Of a DNA stretch of 8,621 bases, positions 7,611 to 8,621 are shown piece by piece. The stretch is from Kiritimatiellia bacterium (GTDB lineage: Bacteria; Verrucomicrobiota; Kiritimatiellia; CAIQIC01; Lenti-01). The first letter of the stretch is position 1. Each line of letters starts with the position of its first letter. Location: contig JAHDSS010000531.1 in NCBI GenBank assembly GCA_018432565.1, positions 1-8,621 of the forward strand, written 5' to 3'. The position numbers and the translations under genes were made by a program. Below the pieces are notes generated by a model that saw only the letters and a list, made by a program, of their open reading frames with translations, ran no database searches and was not told where the DNA came from.

Positions 7611-7671
7611 AGTTGGCTTTCTTATGTTTAAGCGCATCCCATTCTAATAGAATGGGATAAGAATGCCAACT
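7611..7671 (-). promoter_or_regulatory. Nested palindrome in the transposase leader (read-through RNA hairpin)
   Basis: An 11-bp perfect inverted repeat (7636-7646 against 7648-7658, one central base) is enclosed by a second 7-bp pair, AGTTGGC (7611-7617) with GCCAACT (7665-7671). In RNA read from the minus strand the outer stem ends one base before the ATG and would cover the ribosome landing site. The predicted native promoter starts transcription inside the structure, so only RNA entering from outside the IS could form it fully. Confidence 0.6.
7641..7669 (-). promoter_or_regulatory. Transposase promoter (sigma70-like)
   Basis: On the minus strand TTGGCA (7669-7664, 5 of 6 matches to TTGACA) is followed after exactly 17 bp by TAGAAT (7646-7641, 5 of 6 matches to TATAAT). 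Transcription would begin near 7634, about 25 nt before the transposase ATG. The -10 box forms one arm of the leader palindrome and the -35 overlaps the outer stem. Confidence 0.6.
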
Positions 7672-7686
7672 CCTTTTCTTTCTTCA

Positions 7687-7705
7687 GGTTGATGAATTAT
7701 TCAGG
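7687..7705 (-). repeat. IS right terminal inverted repeat
   Basis: GGTTGATGAATTATTCAGG is the exact reverse complement of the left end at 6086-6104. It lies 18 bp outside the predicted transposase -35 box, so transposase bound here could affect its own promoter. Confidence 0.93.
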
Positions 7706-7709
7706 CTAA
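7706..7709 (+). repeat. Target-site duplication CTAA, right copy
   Basis: Directly follows the right IS end and matches 6082-6085. The base beyond each copy differs, so the duplication is exactly 4 bp. Confidence 0.8.
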
Positions 7710-7742
7710 AGCCGTTTTCATAATGCCATAGCCGCTCCATAT

Positions 7743-7757
7743 CCCCCCCCCCCCCCC
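7743..7757 (+). repeat. Homopolymer run of 15 C
   Basis: Fifteen consecutive C residues lie between the IS and the following inverted repeat. Runs of this length are unstable in replication and are hard to sequence, so the exact length is uncertain. It is outside any recognised CDS and about 105 bp from the end of the 39-codon ORF. Confidence 0.85.
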
Positions 7758-7823
7758 GACGGGGTCGTCGGGGGCTCCAAAGACAAGGATTCAATGGCTG
7801 TTTGGAGCCGGGACGACCTCGTC
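7758..7823. repeat. Large inverted repeat next to the poly-C run
   Basis: GACGGGGTCGTC (7758-7769) pairs with GACGACCTCGTC (7812-7823) with one mismatch, and GGCTCCAAA (7773-7781) pairs perfectly with TTTGGAGCC (7801-7809), leaving a 19-nt loop. The long GC-rich stem lies downstream of the minus-strand Fe-S and 39-codon genes. It could act as a 3' stabilising hairpin or be another REP-like element. No T-run follows, so it is not a typical intrinsic terminator. Confidence 0.6.
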
Positions 7824-7831
7824 CCAGTTGA

Positions 7832-7849
7832 ATTCTGCGTCTGCAGAAT
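7832..7849. repeat. Small hairpin after the 39-codon ORF
   Basis: ATTCTGC-GTCT-GCAGAAT is a perfect 7-bp stem with a 4-nt loop, 13 bp past the ORF stop on the minus strand. It has no T-run and may only be part of the larger palindromic spacer. Confidence 0.4.
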
Positions 7850-7862
7850 ACATGAATATGTT

Positions 7863-7982
7863 CTAATCCGCCTGCGGCGGGGGGCCCACCGGCTGGGTCG
7901 CATGCACATGCTGACCGGGGCGCAGGCCCATCGTGTCCTTCAGCGCTTCTTTGTCCACCATGCCCAGCACCACCGTGGACAT
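7863..7982 (-). CDS. Small 39-aa protein of unknown function
   Basis: I do not recognise this ORF. It encodes MSTVVLGMVDKEALKDTM, then GLRPGQHVHATQPVGPPPQAD. Support for it being real: the ATG lies 4 bp after the stop of the Fe-S membrane protein gene, and AAGGA ends 8 nt upstream of the ATG, a good Shine-Dalgarno. The protein has no Cys, no membrane segment and no signal peptide. It has a GQHVH histidine pair and a Pro-rich end. The stop is followed by palindromic spacer DNA and the IS, so it may be a complete small protein tied to the Fe-S redox protein or the stub of a longer gene cut by past rearrangement. The same frame is open further upstream inside the Fe-S gene, but that part is a shadow. 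Confidence 0.5.
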   Translation of the reverse strand: MSTVVLGMVDKEALKDTMGLRPGQHVHATQPVGPPPQAD

Positions 7983-7986
7983 GGGG

Positions 7987-8621
7987 TCATCCTTTCTTCT
8001 TCGGGGTTTTGCGGATCGCATCCAGCAGCGCGCCGGTTGAACAGAAATACGAACACCACGGACGGTGGATTCCCAGCACAGCCGCCAGCAGCGCCAGAAT
8101 GGCAATGATCCGCGCCGGCCAGCCCGCCGCCGCCCAGCGGAATGCCGAAAACGGCTCCTGCCAATCCGGAGCCAGGCCGCGGCCTGCGACCAAGGACAAA
8201 ACCACGGCAACCAGCAGGACATAGCGGACGTTACGCAACCGGCGCGAAACAGGATGCGGCAGATGCCGCTTGCGCGGCGACAGCATTCCGAGCAGCTCTT
8301 GCAGGGCGCCGAACGGGCACAGGGTGTGGCAATAGAGATTTCGTCCGGCCACAAGCGGAAACGCGACGGCCGCCAGCACCAGCAGGGCGACACCCGCCCC
8401 GCCATGGATGCGCCCGGCCACCGCCCAGCCTTCGATCAGCGCCATCGAGACCATCGTCGCGCCGGCCACTCCCAGCAGCGCGACGCTGGCCGCCAGCATC
8501 CCCGCGCGCGCCACCCGGAACACGCGCGGATTCTTCAGCACCCCCACCCGCAGGAACAACAGAACGGCCGCCGCCACCAGCACCAGGATCGCCGCATCCA
8601 GCGGGCCGAACGACAGCGCGA
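7987..8621 (-). CDS. 4Fe-4S-binding (Fer4_5/NosR-NapH-like) membrane protein, partial (5' end outside window)
   Basis: The frame is open to the window edge; 210 C-terminal residues are visible, beginning ALSFGPLDAAIL. There are about five hydrophobic segments (around 8-24, 40-61, 74-91, 132-146, 170-184 of the visible part). Two membrane-adjacent cysteine motifs are present: RNLYCHTLCPFGALQELL (C97, C101; CX3CP) and HRPWCSYFCSTGALLDAIRK (C189, C193; CX3C without the usual Pro). This pair is the mark of the Fer4_5 domain in NosR, NapH and YccM-like electron-transfer proteins at the inner membrane. The protein stops 17 residues after the second motif and lacks the C-terminal ferredoxin clusters seen in NosR and NapH. 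An FMN-binding domain is possible in the missing N-terminal part but cannot be seen. A GTG at 8583 is in frame, but the upstream codons read like continued membrane protein, so I treat the gene as cut by the window. Confidence 0.85.
   Translation of the reverse strand, partial: ALSFGPLDAAILVLVAAAVLLFLRVGVLKNPRVFRVARAGMLAASVALLGVAGATMVSMALIEGWAVAGRIHGGAGVALLVLAAVAFPLVAGRNLYCHTLCPFGALQELLGMLSPRKRHLPHPVSRRLRNVRYVLLVAVVLSLVAGRGLAPDWQEPFSAFRWAAAGWPARIIAILALLAAVLGIHRPWCSYFCSTGALLDAIRKTPKKKG

Larger units (their letters stand above)
6086..7705 (-). mobile_element. Complete IS1380-family insertion sequence, 1620 bp
   Basis: The element is bounded by perfect 19-bp terminal inverted repeats (CCTGAATAATTCATCAACC) and a CTAA duplication, and it holds one intact transposase on the minus strand. 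Its length of about 1.6 kb matches the IS1380 family. It inserted between two convergent genes and broke no recognisable CDS. The perfect repeats, exact duplication and undamaged ORF point to a recent and possibly still active insertion. About 150 bp between the left repeat and the transposase stop (6105-6256) show no gene. Confidence 0.93.

Noticed and set aside
6728..7660. 310-codon plus-strand ORF inside the IS
   Set aside because: It is the complement of the transposase, whose DDE and YREK residues are intact; no ribosome site or family motif supports the antisense frame.
7743..7757. Poly-C run as a phase-variation switch of a coding gene
   Set aside because: It lies outside recognised coding sequence and downstream of the nearest gene, so slippage would not shift a reading frame.
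7983..8405. Longer version of the 39-codon ORF starting within the Fe-S gene
   Set aside because: The upstream part is a Trp/Arg/Cys-rich out-of-frame reading of the Fe-S gene; the local ribosome site points to the ATG at 7982.

Overview
The window is GC-rich bacterial DNA with strongly G/C-ending codons and tightly packed genes. Its intergenic spacers carry several different palindromic repeat elements. The taxon cannot be fixed from sequence alone. My best guess is a Verrucomicrobiota/Kiritimatiellota/Lentisphaerota-type (PVC) bacterium, based on the gene mix (XRE-cupin regulator with acyl-CoA ligase, Fer4_5 membrane protein, IS1380) and the abundance of REP-like palindromes, one of them inside a gene. 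This is inference, not proof.

Left block (minus strand, 2284 to 1): a membrane GT2 glycosyltransferase, a GlpG-type rhomboid protease and the 5' part of cutA. They are separated by 6 bp and then by a 4-bp ATGA overlap, so they look like one transcription unit read leftwards out of the window. The 405-bp divergent spacer 2285-2689 holds two composite palindromic elements, a triplet of 9-mers and a reasonable promoter for the rightward gene.

Middle block (plus strand, 2690-5989): an N-formylglutamate amidohydrolase-family protein that appears to contain an in-frame palindromic insertion. After it comes an AT-rich regulatory region with two abutting perfect 18-bp palindromes and a 12-bp tandem repeat. 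Then come an XRE-cupin regulator and an AMP-forming acyl-CoA synthetase, spaced so closely that they are probably co-transcribed. The palindromes are a good candidate operator for this regulator/enzyme pair.

Right block: a complete IS1380-family insertion sequence (6086-7705) with perfect 19-bp terminal inverted repeats, a CTAA target duplication, an intact DDE transposase on the minus strand and its own outward-end promoter. The promoter overlaps a palindrome that could fold only in read-through RNA. The IS sits between convergent genes: the acyl-CoA synthetase on the left, and on the right a minus-strand Fer4_5 4Fe-4S membrane protein (5' end outside the window) followed by a 39-codon ORF with a good ribosome binding site. 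The spacer right of the IS carries a run of 15 C and a large inverted repeat.

No tRNA, rRNA or CRISPR array was seen. The most interesting items are the phased operator array, the IS read-through hairpin, the in-gene palindrome, the REP-like element families and the 39-aa ORF.
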